From the NCBI GenBank assembly GCA_017307755.1, contig JAFKGQ010000013.1, positions 248,001-312,000 on the forward strand: DNA of 64,000 bases, given 5' to 3'. The notes below the pieces were generated by a model. The model was not told the DNA's origin, did not search any database, and saw nothing but the letters and a program-made list of their open reading frames with translations. Both the position numbers and the translations under genes were made by a program. The stretch is from Chitinophagaceae bacterium. Lineage in GTDB: Bacteria; Bacteroidota; Bacteroidia; Chitinophagales; Chitinophagaceae. Shown piece by piece: positions 8,934-18,185 of this stretch (position 1 is the first letter of the stretch; the number at the start of each line of letters is the position of its first letter).

Positions 8934-10115
8934 TTAAAACATTTGCCCCTTCTTTAGCTCCGCCAGGGCTTCCACCAACATAATGCCGCTGAGTTGGATG
9001 GTAAGGTCCGTACTACTGCCGGGAGCCTTATCCCAGGCGCTGCCAAAAAGAAGATTGCTTTTATTGGTTCCCTTGCTCCACAGGCTTTCTCCATTTGTCC
9101 GGAGGAAATTGACATAGCCGGTCTTTTTTGAACCATCGAACGTCACATCCACTATCAGCCGGGTGAAATAGCGGACAAAAATGCCTTTGAACAACCCGCC
9201 GTCCCCGCCCCCTTCATCTTTCAGGATACCGCCACTCGTAAGAAAGCCGCTGTTCAGGGTAAAATCCGCCGCCTGTAAAGCGTCGCTAAGATACTGAGAA
9301 TTGCCTGTGTTCTTATACAGTTCAAGGGCGGCGCCCAGAAAAGTTCCCTGGTTGTAGGTAAACTTCCAGGTCGTGTTCTTGTTCCCATTCTTATCGATGT
9401 TGTCATACACCAGCCCGCTGGTGTTGTCATATAGTGTGGCCTTTTCCCAATCATAGATACGCTGGGCCCAATGGAGATCGTCGATGTTCCCAAAAGCCTT
9501 ATACCGTCGCGCCGCCAGGATCGCCGCCGGCATATTGGAAGGGGTGTTCTTGGATGGGTTGTCCTTGCGCCACCAAATGCCTCCTCCCAGGTCATCGCTC
9601 CATCCATTCCTGATATCGCCCCACAGGGTGTCGCAAACTCCTTTGAACCTTGCGTCGTTGGTAGCCGTATAGGCGCGCAGACACGCCAGGGCCATCCACT
9701 CCATGTCATCGTAGTAATAGTTGATAAAACTGTTCCCATTCTTCGCCCTTACGCCCGTGAGCAGATCGTTCATCTGTGATTTCAACGCATCGGAGGGTTT
9801 GCGTAAATACGCATCCACCAGGACATCGAGGGCATGGGCTTGTGGCCAGTACTGCGCCCAGTCGCCGGATGTATTGCTACTGAGATAATATTTGCCGGAG
9901 GCAGACCAGAAATAATCCAGCGACTTCTCAGCCGTATCCGCAATAGCCGGCCAATTGTAGCTGATGCTTCCGCTGCCTGGCGGAAGGACGGGCGGGATAT
10001 CGTTGTTCTGTTTCAGACAGGATGGGAAGGCCACGGTAAGCGTCCCCAGGGTCACCGCCATCAGCAGCCGAAATAAAGGCCTCATGTGTAATATATCGAT
10101 GGTTTGTTGCTTCAT
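8934..10115 (-). CDS. GH76 alpha-1,6-mannanase-like glycoside hydrolase (probable lipoprotein)
   Basis: 393 residues. The N-terminus has a hydrophobic segment ending in F-P-S-C33, a relaxed lipobox, so it is probably lipid-anchored, perhaps on the cell surface. A second in-frame ATG at 10085 (MRPLFRLL) gives a more ordinary signal peptide and may be the real start. The GH76 domain shows the Asp pair D136-D137 in YYDDMEW, GGGIWWRKD, TPSNMPAAILAARRY and YNQGTFLGAALELY. Following the SusE-like gene by 18 bp, it would be the surface endo-enzyme supplying oligosaccharides to the SusCD transporter. Surface display is an inference from the lipoprotein signal and gene order. Confidence 0.9.
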   Translation of the reverse strand: MKQQTIDILHMRPLFRLLMAVTLGTLTVAFPSCLKQNNDIPPVLPPGSGSISYNWPAIADTAEKSLDYFWSASGKYYLSSNTSGDWAQYWPQAHALDVLVDAYLRKPSDALKSQMNDLLTGVRAKNGNSFINYYYDDMEWMALACLRAYTATNDARFKGVCDTLWGDIRNGWSDDLGGGIWWRKDNPSKNTPSNMPAAILAARRYKAFGNIDDLHWAQRIYDWEKATLYDNTSGLVYDNIDKNGNKNTTWKFTYNQGTFLGAALELYKNTGNSQYLSDALQAADFTLNSGFLTSGGILKDEGGGDGGLFKGIFVRYFTRLIVDVTFDGSKKTGYVNFLRTNGESLWSKGTNKSNLLFGSAWDKAPGSSTDLTIQLSGIMLVEALAELKKGQMF

Positions 10116-10133
10116 ATTTGGATGGTTAATGCG

Positions 10134-11276
10134 CTACTCTTTCTGATAATTCTGTGTATACAGGCTGTCGGTGGCTTTTAGGGATACCCAGAAATCCGTG
10201 ATGGTATTGTCGGGGAGGTAGGTCTTATCGAACTTCCAGCTATAGTCCCACTGGCTGCCGTTGTTGGTGAAGTGGATGGTCTTATAATCCGGTGTGTGCG
10301 GGTATTGTCCGTCCTGGCCGGGGCTGTCGCCGGAAGCATAGTTCAGCCACAGGTCCTTATCGCCGGAGCCGTCATTGATCACCATTTTGTATTTATACCG
10401 GTCCTCACGACCCCAGGGTACCGCGCCCAACACTACTTTGTACCCATTGTAACGCCAGATACCATTCCCGGTATAGGGTAATGTGAACCAGAAAGCGTTT
10501 GCATCGCAATACCACAGCTGCATGGATTTGACCTCCGTCATCCTGCCGGCAATGGCGTCAATATCGAATTCGATCTTAAATACCTTATCGGGTCCGGAGA
10601 AATTGGTTGTTCCATTTGCCAGAATACCCATATCGTCTCCGAAATAATATTTTCTGACAGTACCGGACTTGCCGTCCAGGAACTGGAAGGTGCCTGCAGT
10701 GAGCTTGGTATAGATCTCGAAAATGTTTCCATTGCGTTTCATCTGCAGGGCGTTGTTAACGTCTGTTCCTCCTTCGGTGGCCGAGCCGGTGAGGTATACC
10801 ACATCGGGTGGGTTCGGGAAACCCGCCGGCCGCTCGAGATCGAGGACCCGGAATACTTTACCTTTCACCCTGTTGATCCCTTTGGAAGAGAATACCGTCC
10901 ATATAAATTTCTTCCGCTGATAGAAATCCGCTCCGCCCAATGCGGCGACTTTGTTCAGGTCGCTCTGGCTGACAGTCCAGGTGTTCTGTATCCCTTTGCC
11001 ATCGGAGGCTGTCATATAAAAGGGTTTGGAAAAGTCGCCGCCCACCTGATCGAAAGCCACCTCATACTGTACCAGGGAGCCGTCCTCGGCTTTGGCCTGC
11101 TCCCATTGAAAGACCTGGGAGGTGGTGGATTTTGTGTTCAGTTTGATATAGAGGCTGTCCACGGGTGTGTACAGCGCTTCCACAGCCGTCACATTCAGAT
11201 CGATGCTTCGGGTATCTTTCTTGCAGGCGCCCAGCAACAGCAGCAGCACGGCGGGAAGGAAGATCTTATAATTCAT
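10134..11276 (-). CDS. SusE-like outer-membrane glycan-binding lipoprotein
   Basis: 380 residues with a clear lipoprotein signal (LLLLLGAC, Cys18). An N-terminal SusE-type Ig-like domain is recognisable around residues 25-150 (FQWEQAKAEDGSLVQYEVAFD). Beta-rich C-terminal regions follow, with repeated aromatic pieces (FWFTLPYTGNGIWRYNG, WDYSWKFDKTYLPDN) of the sort used for starch or mannan contacts in SusE/SusF proteins. It sits between susD and the GH76 genes and would be an accessory surface glycan-binding protein of this locus. The ligand is inferred from the GH76 neighbours only. Confidence 0.8.
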   Translation of the reverse strand: MNYKIFLPAVLLLLLGACKKDTRSIDLNVTAVEALYTPVDSLYIKLNTKSTTSQVFQWEQAKAEDGSLVQYEVAFDQVGGDFSKPFYMTASDGKGIQNTWTVSQSDLNKVAALGGADFYQRKKFIWTVFSSKGINRVKGKVFRVLDLERPAGFPNPPDVVYLTGSATEGGTDVNNALQMKRNGNIFEIYTKLTAGTFQFLDGKSGTVRKYYFGDDMGILANGTTNFSGPDKVFKIEFDIDAIAGRMTEVKSMQLWYCDANAFWFTLPYTGNGIWRYNGYKVVLGAVPWGREDRYKYKMVINDGSGDKDLWLNYASGDSPGQDGQYPHTPDYKTIHFTNNGSQWDYSWKFDKTYLPDNTITDFWVSLKATDSLYTQNYQKE

Positions 11277-11305
11277 ATGGTGTATTTTAATTATTAGCAG
11301 TGTTG

Positions 11306-12937
11306 TTATTGATAATTTGGATTTTGCCCCAAAGCAGCGTCTTTCACCAGTTCAGCCGACGGCACCGGCCATAGATAGTGTTTGTTCTTGTCGAAGGTCC
11401 TCAGCTGCATGGGGATGTACCCGCCGTCGATGGCGGGGTCTCCATACCGGGCGCCGTGGACCCAGCCGTTCATTACGTTCTCAGCGATCTTCCACCGGCG
11501 GATATCATCGACGCGCAGGCCTCCTTCAAAAGCGAACTCGGCTCTCCTTTCATTCCGGATGATGGAGGTAAGGTCGGCGCTGCCGCCTGGAAAGTTAAGG
11601 GCGCCGGGGTCCGTAAACCCTGCCCGACGGCGCAGGGCGCCTACTGTCTTATCCCAGACATCGGCCGTCATCTGACCCAGACTGTTCTTCGCCTCCGCAT
11701 ACATGAGGAGCACGTCGGCATAACGGATGAGGATCAGGTTGCTGCCGAACTGTAAGGTCGGCACCGACAGGCTGTCGAAATATTTACGCCAGTAGTAACC
11801 CGAGGCCGTTCCCTGCCCGGAGGTCTTATATTCGTTGATACCCGGCTGTACGGGGTCGGAACCCGGGGCGATATAAATGGTTTGAGTAGATCCGTTGGGG
11901 TTCTTCCAGACGAATTTGTTATACACCACCGTAGCGGAGAGGCGGGGATCGCGGTTTGTGTAAGGATTATTCTCGTCATATCCGGACCCTGCATCCGTAA
12001 TAGACTTGCCATTGGTCATGATGTAGGAGTTCACCAGCTCCTGGGTGGGGGCCAGGTTGTTCCCCCGGGCATTGACGCTAATGGGCGCGAAGTCTACGTA
12101 ATCGCCCCACATGCGCGTGTTCAGAACATACTGCAGATCAAATATGATCTCAGAATTGTATTTCCAGGATTTGAATAGGCTCTCGTAGTTATTGAAGAGG
12201 GCGTAGGACCCGTTGTTCGCCTGGTCATTCATCAGTTGCTCGCATAGGGTGACCACGTCTGCCATACGGTTGCCTTCATACAGGAGTACGCGGGCCTTCA
12301 ACGCGAGGGCTGCCCCCCGGGTGATACGGCCATTGTCCGCCGCCGCATACTGATCCCGGGTAGGAAGCGCCGCAGCCGCGGCATCCAGCTCGTCGGTGAC
12401 GAACTTGATCACGTCCGCATGCGATGCGCGCGTGAGCGTTTTTGCCTCGTCGGCCGTGATATCTTTTTTCAACAAGGGTGCGTCACCCCACCATTTTGCA
12501 AGATTAAAATGGTGCCATGCACGGACAAAACGAGCCTCCCCTTTCATACGGTTCTTTACTGCTGTGGATAAGGTAGTGTTCTTGTCCACGTTCTCCAGGA
12601 AAATATTGCAGGACTTGATCCCCGCGAAATAGTAGGACCAGTCGCTTTCAAATCGGTCGAGGTCGATGGTAAAAGAGCCGGAGGAGATGGCATCCACGTT
12701 GCCGGCGGATATACCCAGCCGGGTATAGGCGTTATCACTCAGCGATTCATTGTAGAAATAACGGTTGCTGTTATAGATGCCGTTATAAACATTGTTCAAT
12801 GCGTTGTTTACATTCTGGTCCACCTGCCAGAAGGTGAGTTCTGTATAGCGGTCGCTGGGGGCAAGATCCAGCTTTTTACAGCTTGCTGCCGACAGCACCG
12901 GGAGGAGGAAAAGAAAGATGTATCTTCTGAATGTCAT
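11306..12937 (-). CDS. SusD/RagB-family outer-membrane lipoprotein
   Basis: 543 residues. The signal peptide ends in L-S-A-A-S-C20, so it is a lipoprotein. The N-terminal SusD_RagB region has YNGIYNSNRYFYNE and the TPR-like helices, including EARFVRAWHHFNLAKWWGDAPL. The C-terminal part has ILIRYADVLLMYAEAKNSLG, VGALRRRAGF and RRAEFAFEGGLRVDDIRRWK, the family hallmark. SusD forms the lid of the SusC transporter and captures the oligosaccharide. It follows susC by 18 bp and precedes the susE-like gene by 29 bp. Confidence 0.95.
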   Translation of the reverse strand: MTFRRYIFLFLLPVLSAASCKKLDLAPSDRYTELTFWQVDQNVNNALNNVYNGIYNSNRYFYNESLSDNAYTRLGISAGNVDAISSGSFTIDLDRFESDWSYYFAGIKSCNIFLENVDKNTTLSTAVKNRMKGEARFVRAWHHFNLAKWWGDAPLLKKDITADEAKTLTRASHADVIKFVTDELDAAAAALPTRDQYAAADNGRITRGAALALKARVLLYEGNRMADVVTLCEQLMNDQANNGSYALFNNYESLFKSWKYNSEIIFDLQYVLNTRMWGDYVDFAPISVNARGNNLAPTQELVNSYIMTNGKSITDAGSGYDENNPYTNRDPRLSATVVYNKFVWKNPNGSTQTIYIAPGSDPVQPGINEYKTSGQGTASGYYWRKYFDSLSVPTLQFGSNLILIRYADVLLMYAEAKNSLGQMTADVWDKTVGALRRRAGFTDPGALNFPGGSADLTSIIRNERRAEFAFEGGLRVDDIRRWKIAENVMNGWVHGARYGDPAIDGGYIPMQLRTFDKNKHYLWPVPSAELVKDAALGQNPNYQ

Positions 12938-12955
12938 ATGGCGATGATTGGATAA

Positions 12956-15900
12956 TTAAAGGAATGTGATGTCAATGCCAAAGCCCGTGAAGATGGGCAT
13001 GGGATAGGCCCTGCCGCTGTTGGCGCCCGTCCCGAAGCCCGTGTTATTATTGAATTCCGTGATCTCAGGGTCCAGGAAGTTCAGTTTGCTCAGGGTTACG
13101 AGGTTCTGCCCGGTGAAATAGACCCTTGCCTTCTGAATCTTTGCTTTCCGCGTCAGCGCCTGTGGCAAGGTATAGCCGATCTGCAGGTTTTTTAGCCTGG
13201 CATACGCCGCGTTGAACAGGAACAGATTGGAGCCCGTGCGGTAGTTGTTGGTATTGGAGGGCGAACCGTTCTCCGCCAGTTTGGGAAATTTGGCATTTGG
13301 ATGCGTCGGCGTCCAGAAATCCGTCTGGTGTGTATACATAGTGCCGCTGTAGCCTACATGGAAGGGTTCTACCTGTTCGCCGCGGATCATCTCATCCCTT
13401 TTACCAACGCCCTGGATAAATACCATGATATCAAATCCTTTTATGCTAGCTGTATAAGTAAAGCCGTAGGTATACCGTGGAAAAGGGTTACCAAGAATAA
13501 ACTTATCATTTTGGTCGATGACACCGTCATGGTTCCTGTCGACAAATTTTAAGTCGCCTGGAGTGACGGTGGTGCCGGCAAGACGGGGATATTTGTTGAT
13601 GTCATCCAGGTTTTGGAAAAAGCCGTTGGTTTTGTAGCCCTGGTAGACGGTGATCGGCTGGCCTACCTTGCGGACGATCTGGTACTCTTCCATTTGCTGT
13701 ATCTGCTGGCTTTCGCCGCTGGAGAGCTTTCGCAGCTCATTGAGGTTGTCCGACAAATTCACTGTAAAGGTCTGGGTGAGGAGCCGGCCGGAGAGCGTAT
13801 AGGTGGCCCTGATCTCCCATCCTCTGTTGCGGACTTCCGCCACGTTGTAATCGGGTAGATTGATCACACCAAAAGCGCTGGGGATATCCTGACGTTTCCC
13901 CAATATATCTCTCGTGGTCTTGTCGAAGTAGTCCAGGCTAACATCCAGTTTGCGGTTCAGCAGGGTGAGATCACCCCCTATGTTAAAGGTAGACGCCTTT
14001 TCCCAGCTGACATCGGGATTACCCAGCACATAGCTGGCGCCGGTGACCGTAGAGTTGTTGAAACCATAGGCGGCCTGGTAATTGGAGAAATTTGTCTGGT
14101 AGCGGTAAGCTTCGATATTCTGGTTGCCCAGGACGCCGTACGAAGCCCTGATCTTGACATCTCCGACGACATTCTTTACTTGCTGCATAAAGGGTTCTTC
14201 CGTCAATCGCCAGGCTACGGCTCCTGAAGGGAAGAAACCCCAGCGATGACCGGATGCGAATTTGGAAGATCCGTCAAAGCGGAAGTTGAACTCCGCAAAA
14301 TACTTGTTCCCAAAACCATAGGAAGCGCGTCCAAACGCGGAGTTCAGACTGGTTTCCGTCGTCGCCGGGTGACCATCGGGTTTTGTGGCATTGGAGGTAT
14401 AGGTGCCGGTGGCATCAATATATTGGGGGTCGGTTGGCCGGCCCAGATCATCCGTTTGCTTCCAGACTATCTGGCTTTCCTCTCCCCTGTAGGATTCGTT
14501 GGCCGCACCCAACAGGATATGGACGTCATGGACGCCTGCGAACGTATGCATGTATTCCGCCAGCAGTTGAACGTTGGTAAAAAGGCCTTTATAGTTGTAG
14601 TTGGATACGGACCTGTCCTTCCCGTAGGAGCTGCTGGGCACAAAGTCCACCTCCATGGTCCTGCCGAACGTGCCGTTGTTCGTGACTGTACCGCCAAAAA
14701 CACCCCGTAATTTGAAATCCCGGGCAATGGTCAATTCGCCATTGAAGTTCCCGAATATCTCGTTATTATCGATCTGTCTGTATCCGCCTTTTTCCAGGAT
14801 ACCCTTGGGGTTCAGTTCGGCCGACACCGCATTGGTGAGATAGTTGCCGGCAGAGTCCTGGAAGTTATAGTAGAGGGGGACACGGCCGGCATCCACGATC
14901 AGATTGGAGGAAATGGAGCTGTGGTCCTTGATACGCGTCTTTGCATAACCCAGGATGGTATTGAGCTTGAATTTTCCCCATTCGGTAGTTTGGTTAAACC
15001 GTAGGTTGTAACGCTGGAGGCCGTAATCAGGACCTATATAGTTGCTCGCCTGGTTCAGATAGCCGACGGACAACATATAAGTGTTGAATTCTCCGCCGCC
15101 TGCGATGCTCAGGTTATGTGTCTGCTGGGGTGCGTCGTGCAGAATATTGCTCAGACGCCAGGTGCCGTCCCCCCGGGCTTTGAACTGGGCGATGTCAGCG
15201 GGTGTGAAGATGGGTTGTAACCCGGAATTTATCAGAGATTCGTTTTTATAGTAAGCGTTCTCCCACGCATGTACGGGTTCGTAAGTGATACGGGGAGATT
15301 GTATACCGTAGATCCCTGTATAGCTGACAACGGGACGTTGGTTCCTCCGGCCCTTTTTGGTGGTGACCAGTATGACCCCGTTGGCTGAGCGGGAGCCATA
15401 AATGGCTGCGCTGCCCGCATCCTTCAGGATGGATACAGACTCGATATCATTGGGATTGAGTACCTGAATGTCCCCTCCTGGTATGCCGTCGATGACGATG
15501 AGAGGCGTATTGTCACCCGTGGTGCCCAGTCCGCGGATGTTCAGGTTCACAGGTTGTCCCGGCTCGAAGTTTGTTTGCTGGACAATGAGGTTGGGGCTTG
15601 TGCCCTGCAGCGCCAGCAACACATTGGTGACAGGCCGGTCCTCGATGGCCTTCTTACTGATGGCATCCACGGCCCCTGTCATGGATATTTTCCTTTGGGT
15701 GGCATAACCGACCACCACCACTTCATTCATTTCCTTGTTCTCCGACTCCAGCCGGATAAGAAAGCTCCTTTTGCCCGCCAATGAGGCGTCCTGCCGCAGA
15801 TAACCCACGGAAGAAAAGGACAGGGTCCCGCTGTTTGCCCGATCCTCCGGTATACGCAGGATAAAATGTCCTTCCCGGTCGGTGGTAGTGCCGGTATTGG

Positions 15901-16444
15901 TGCCGGCCAGTTGTACGCTGATGCCTTCCAGTCCCTTCCCGGCGGCATCTACGACCCTTCCTTCGATGGTGATGTCAGCAATAAGTCCGGCAGTAGCGGG
16001 AGTCTCTTTTTTCAGCTCTTCTCCGCTACTGCCGCCTGCTAAAGGGGCCGACGGCTTCACGGGTTTGAGGATGATCTTGTCGTTCACCATCTCATAATTG
16101 ATATTGAGGGGGGTCAGCAGGTCGGTTAACGCTTCGCCGAGGCTCTTCTCTTTGATGATGACTGTTACCTTCTGCACCGTATTCACCTCGTCGTTGGCAT
16201 ATACGAATACATAGCCGGATTGCTTCTCTATCTTTTCCAGTATCAGCGCCAGCTTTTCATTCTTCGCCTGCACGGTGATCCTACGCTCCTTCACCTGTGC
16301 AGCGGCCCAATTCTTCAACGGTGAAGAGAAGGCGGTCTGCGCCCCTAGCGGGAATATATTCAGCAGTAACAACCAGACGGTTAACAGACAGGAAGATGAA
16401 CGACGTATCAACAGCCGCCTCGTGGCTGGGGTTGCTGTATTCAT
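12956..16444 (-). CDS. SusC/RagA-family TonB-dependent transporter with STN signalling domain
   Basis: 1162 residues. After the signal peptide (WLLLLNIFPLGAQ), residues about 45-130 form a secretin/TonB short N-terminal (STN) domain (ITVQAKNEKLALILEKIEKQSG). This is followed by a carboxypeptidase-regulatory-like domain (about 155-235, IEGRVVDAAGKGLEGISV), the plug (VVVVGYATQRKISMTGAV, LLALQGTSPNL, SILKDAGSAAIYGSRSANGV) and a 22-strand type barrel. It imports oligosaccharides through the outer membrane with SusD. The STN domain is the contact for the FecR anti-sigma factor encoded 32 bp upstream, so this transporter probably also signals its own induction. Confidence 0.95.
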   Translation of the reverse strand: MNTATPATRRLLIRRSSSCLLTVWLLLLNIFPLGAQTAFSSPLKNWAAAQVKERRITVQAKNEKLALILEKIEKQSGYVFVYANDEVNTVQKVTVIIKEKSLGEALTDLLTPLNINYEMVNDKIILKPVKPSAPLAGGSSGEELKKETPATAGLIADITIEGRVVDAAGKGLEGISVQLAGTNTGTTTDREGHFILRIPEDRANSGTLSFSSVGYLRQDASLAGKRSFLIRLESENKEMNEVVVVGYATQRKISMTGAVDAISKKAIEDRPVTNVLLALQGTSPNLIVQQTNFEPGQPVNLNIRGLGTTGDNTPLIVIDGIPGGDIQVLNPNDIESVSILKDAGSAAIYGSRSANGVILVTTKKGRRNQRPVVSYTGIYGIQSPRITYEPVHAWENAYYKNESLINSGLQPIFTPADIAQFKARGDGTWRLSNILHDAPQQTHNLSIAGGGEFNTYMLSVGYLNQASNYIGPDYGLQRYNLRFNQTTEWGKFKLNTILGYAKTRIKDHSSISSNLIVDAGRVPLYYNFQDSAGNYLTNAVSAELNPKGILEKGGYRQIDNNEIFGNFNGELTIARDFKLRGVFGGTVTNNGTFGRTMEVDFVPSSSYGKDRSVSNYNYKGLFTNVQLLAEYMHTFAGVHDVHILLGAANESYRGEESQIVWKQTDDLGRPTDPQYIDATGTYTSNATKPDGHPATTETSLNSAFGRASYGFGNKYFAEFNFRFDGSSKFASGHRWGFFPSGAVAWRLTEEPFMQQVKNVVGDVKIRASYGVLGNQNIEAYRYQTNFSNYQAAYGFNNSTVTGASYVLGNPDVSWEKASTFNIGGDLTLLNRKLDVSLDYFDKTTRDILGKRQDIPSAFGVINLPDYNVAEVRNRGWEIRATYTLSGRLLTQTFTVNLSDNLNELRKLSSGESQQIQQMEEYQIVRKVGQPITVYQGYKTNGFFQNLDDINKYPRLAGTTVTPGDLKFVDRNHDGVIDQNDKFILGNPFPRYTYGFTYTASIKGFDIMVFIQGVGKRDEMIRGEQVEPFHVGYSGTMYTHQTDFWTPTHPNAKFPKLAENGSPSNTNNYRTGSNLFLFNAAYARLKNLQIGYTLPQALTRKAKIQKARVYFTGQNLVTLSKLNFLDPEITEFNNNTGFGTGANSGRAYPMPIFTGFGIDITFL

Positions 16445-16476
16445 ATAGCAATCGTTTTAGTTGATGATTTCTATGA

Positions 16477-17508
16477 TTATTTTAATTCTCCGGCATCAGC
16501 CGCGATCAGCAATTCGCTATTGGTGATTTTATAATTAAAATCCTTGCTCCTGGTGAGATAGTACATGATCTCGTCCAGGCTGTTATTCGAGAATGAGCCG
16601 GTAAAGATGAACGCTTTGGGTCCTTCGTCGAGGAATACTACTTTTTTTCCAAAATTTCTTTCTAGTTCTATGGCTATCTGCTCCATGGTCATGCTGCGAA
16701 AGATCAACTTGCCTTCTGTCCAGGCCTTGTCTTCCTTGCCGGATGTGACGCCGGTGGTCAGCTCTTCGTTTGTAAATGTATAGCTGGCCTTATGGTCAGG
16801 CGCCAGATAGACGGTATCCTGTTTTTTACGGAGTGTTCTGTATTTAGGGATGAAGGCGATCCTGCCCGTGGCTACGGATGTTTCGACCACGGACTCGTTG
16901 TCATAGGCGCGGATGTTGAAGCTCGTTCCCAGCACCTGCACCGTGCCGTTGGCCAGGTGGATAATAAAGGGATGGTCTGGATTTTTTGCAACGTCAAAAA
17001 AAGCTTCCCCATTGAGATAGATCTCACGTGTGCGGCCCTTGAATACTTCCGGATATCTCAATTTGCTGTCCGCGTTCAGCCATATCTTGCTGCCATCCGG
17101 CAACTGTATGATGCTTTTGGTGCCTTTGGCATTGTGCTTTTCCGTCAAAGAGGCGATCGGGACACTCTCCATCTCCTTTTGACGCCCCAGATACACAGCA
17201 GCCCCCCCTCCCAACAATATCAATACCGCCGCCGCTACCTTCAACCAGCCGCGCTTTCTTCGGATGGGTACGACCTCGGCCATGCCTGGCCCGGGTAACC
17301 CCAATCCCGTCAATACCTTCCTCAAATTCTCCTCTACGGACGGATGCGTCTCGTCGTCCCGACGTGACCAGAACTGATCAAGAACCTTGCTCCTTTCGCC
17401 TGTGACGGCATCCGCGGATAAGTGATCCTGTAGCTCCCCCAGCTCTTCCGGCGTAGCTTCTCCCGAGAGCTTGCGGGTCATTAATTCCATTATACGGTCC
17501 TTGTTCAT
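16477..17508 (-). CDS. FecR-family anti-sigma factor (locus 1)
   Basis: 343 residues. A cytoplasmic N-terminal sigma-binding region (about 1-90, with TPEELGELQDHLS) is followed by one membrane segment (WLKVAAAVLILLGGGAAVYLG), a periplasmic FecR domain (about 125-235; TKSIIQLPDGSKIWLNADSKL and GEAFFDVAKNPDHPF) and a C-terminal DUF4974 domain (about 265-340). It would hold the sigma factor encoded just upstream until the STN domain of SusC reports substrate. Gap to sigma gene 53 bp and to susC 32 bp. Confidence 0.93.
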   Translation of the reverse strand: MNKDRIMELMTRKLSGEATPEELGELQDHLSADAVTGERSKVLDQFWSRRDDETHPSVEENLRKVLTGLGLPGPGMAEVVPIRRKRGWLKVAAAVLILLGGGAAVYLGRQKEMESVPIASLTEKHNAKGTKSIIQLPDGSKIWLNADSKLRYPEVFKGRTREIYLNGEAFFDVAKNPDHPFIIHLANGTVQVLGTSFNIRAYDNESVVETSVATGRIAFIPKYRTLRKKQDTVYLAPDHKASYTFTNEELTTGVTSGKEDKAWTEGKLIFRSMTMEQIAIELERNFGKKVVFLDEGPKAFIFTGSFSNNSLDEIMYYLTRSKDFNYKITNSELLIAADAGELK

Positions 17509-17561
17509 GATTGATCAGTTACTACACACAATTATATAGACAGGTAAACAAAGAAAATTAC

Positions 17562-18125
17562 TTACAGCCGGAGCAAAGATTTTTCAATCACTTTATCCAG
17601 TTTTTTTATAGCGCGTAACAGATGGGTTTCCACTGTGCGGGGAGAGATATTCAGGATCTCCGCCACCTGTTTGTAACGGAAACCTTCTTCCCTGATAAGC
17701 TTGAAGACAGTCCGGCATTGGTCGGGCAGTTCATCGATGGCCTGGTTGAGACGGAAATGGATCTCCTTCCATTCCAGTTCCTTGCCGGGATCGTGCAGGT
17801 TGATCAGTTCGCCCTGGAGAGCATCCGGCTCGACGGTGACGTGATAAGGTGAATATTGCGCCAGGTAGTTCAGCGAATGGTTGCGCACAGCCACAAAAAG
17901 ATAGGTTTCAAGATTGACAATGGAAGTCAGTTCTTCCCGTTTGTTCCAGACCTTTATCATGATGTCGTTGACTGTCTCTTCCGCCACTTCCTTTTTATGG
18001 ATATACAGCATGGAAAAATTGAACAGGCGGGTAAAGAACAGCCTGTACAGGTCTTCAAATGCGCGTTGATCACCTGCAGTGATTTTCTTCTGTAGTAGTG
18101 TTAGTTGGTCGGTGTCAATTTTCAT
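17562..18125 (-). CDS. ECF RNA polymerase sigma factor (locus 1)
   Basis: 187 residues from the ATG at 18123-18125; two upstream codons are open back to a TTG at 18131. Region 2 covers about residues 20-90 (FEDLYRLFFTRLFNFSMLYI, with the polymerase-binding V-N-D-I-M-I-K-V-W) and region 4 covers about 125-180 (FKLIREEGFRYKQVAEILNI helix-turn-helix, then SPRTVETHLLRAIKKL). This is the Bacteroidota family-1 type that controls polysaccharide loci. With FecR and STN-SusC downstream it forms a trans-envelope switch for the GH76 locus. Confidence 0.93.
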   Translation of the reverse strand: MKIDTDQLTLLQKKITAGDQRAFEDLYRLFFTRLFNFSMLYIHKKEVAEETVNDIMIKVWNKREELTSIVNLETYLFVAVRNHSLNYLAQYSPYHVTVEPDALQGELINLHDPGKELEWKEIHFRLNQAIDELPDQCRTVFKLIREEGFRYKQVAEILNISPRTVETHLLRAIKKLDKVIEKSLLRL

Positions 18126-18185
18126 CGGCAATGCGGCTCTTCCTATATAAGACAGGTAAAATTATCGGATTACGTACAAGGGATG

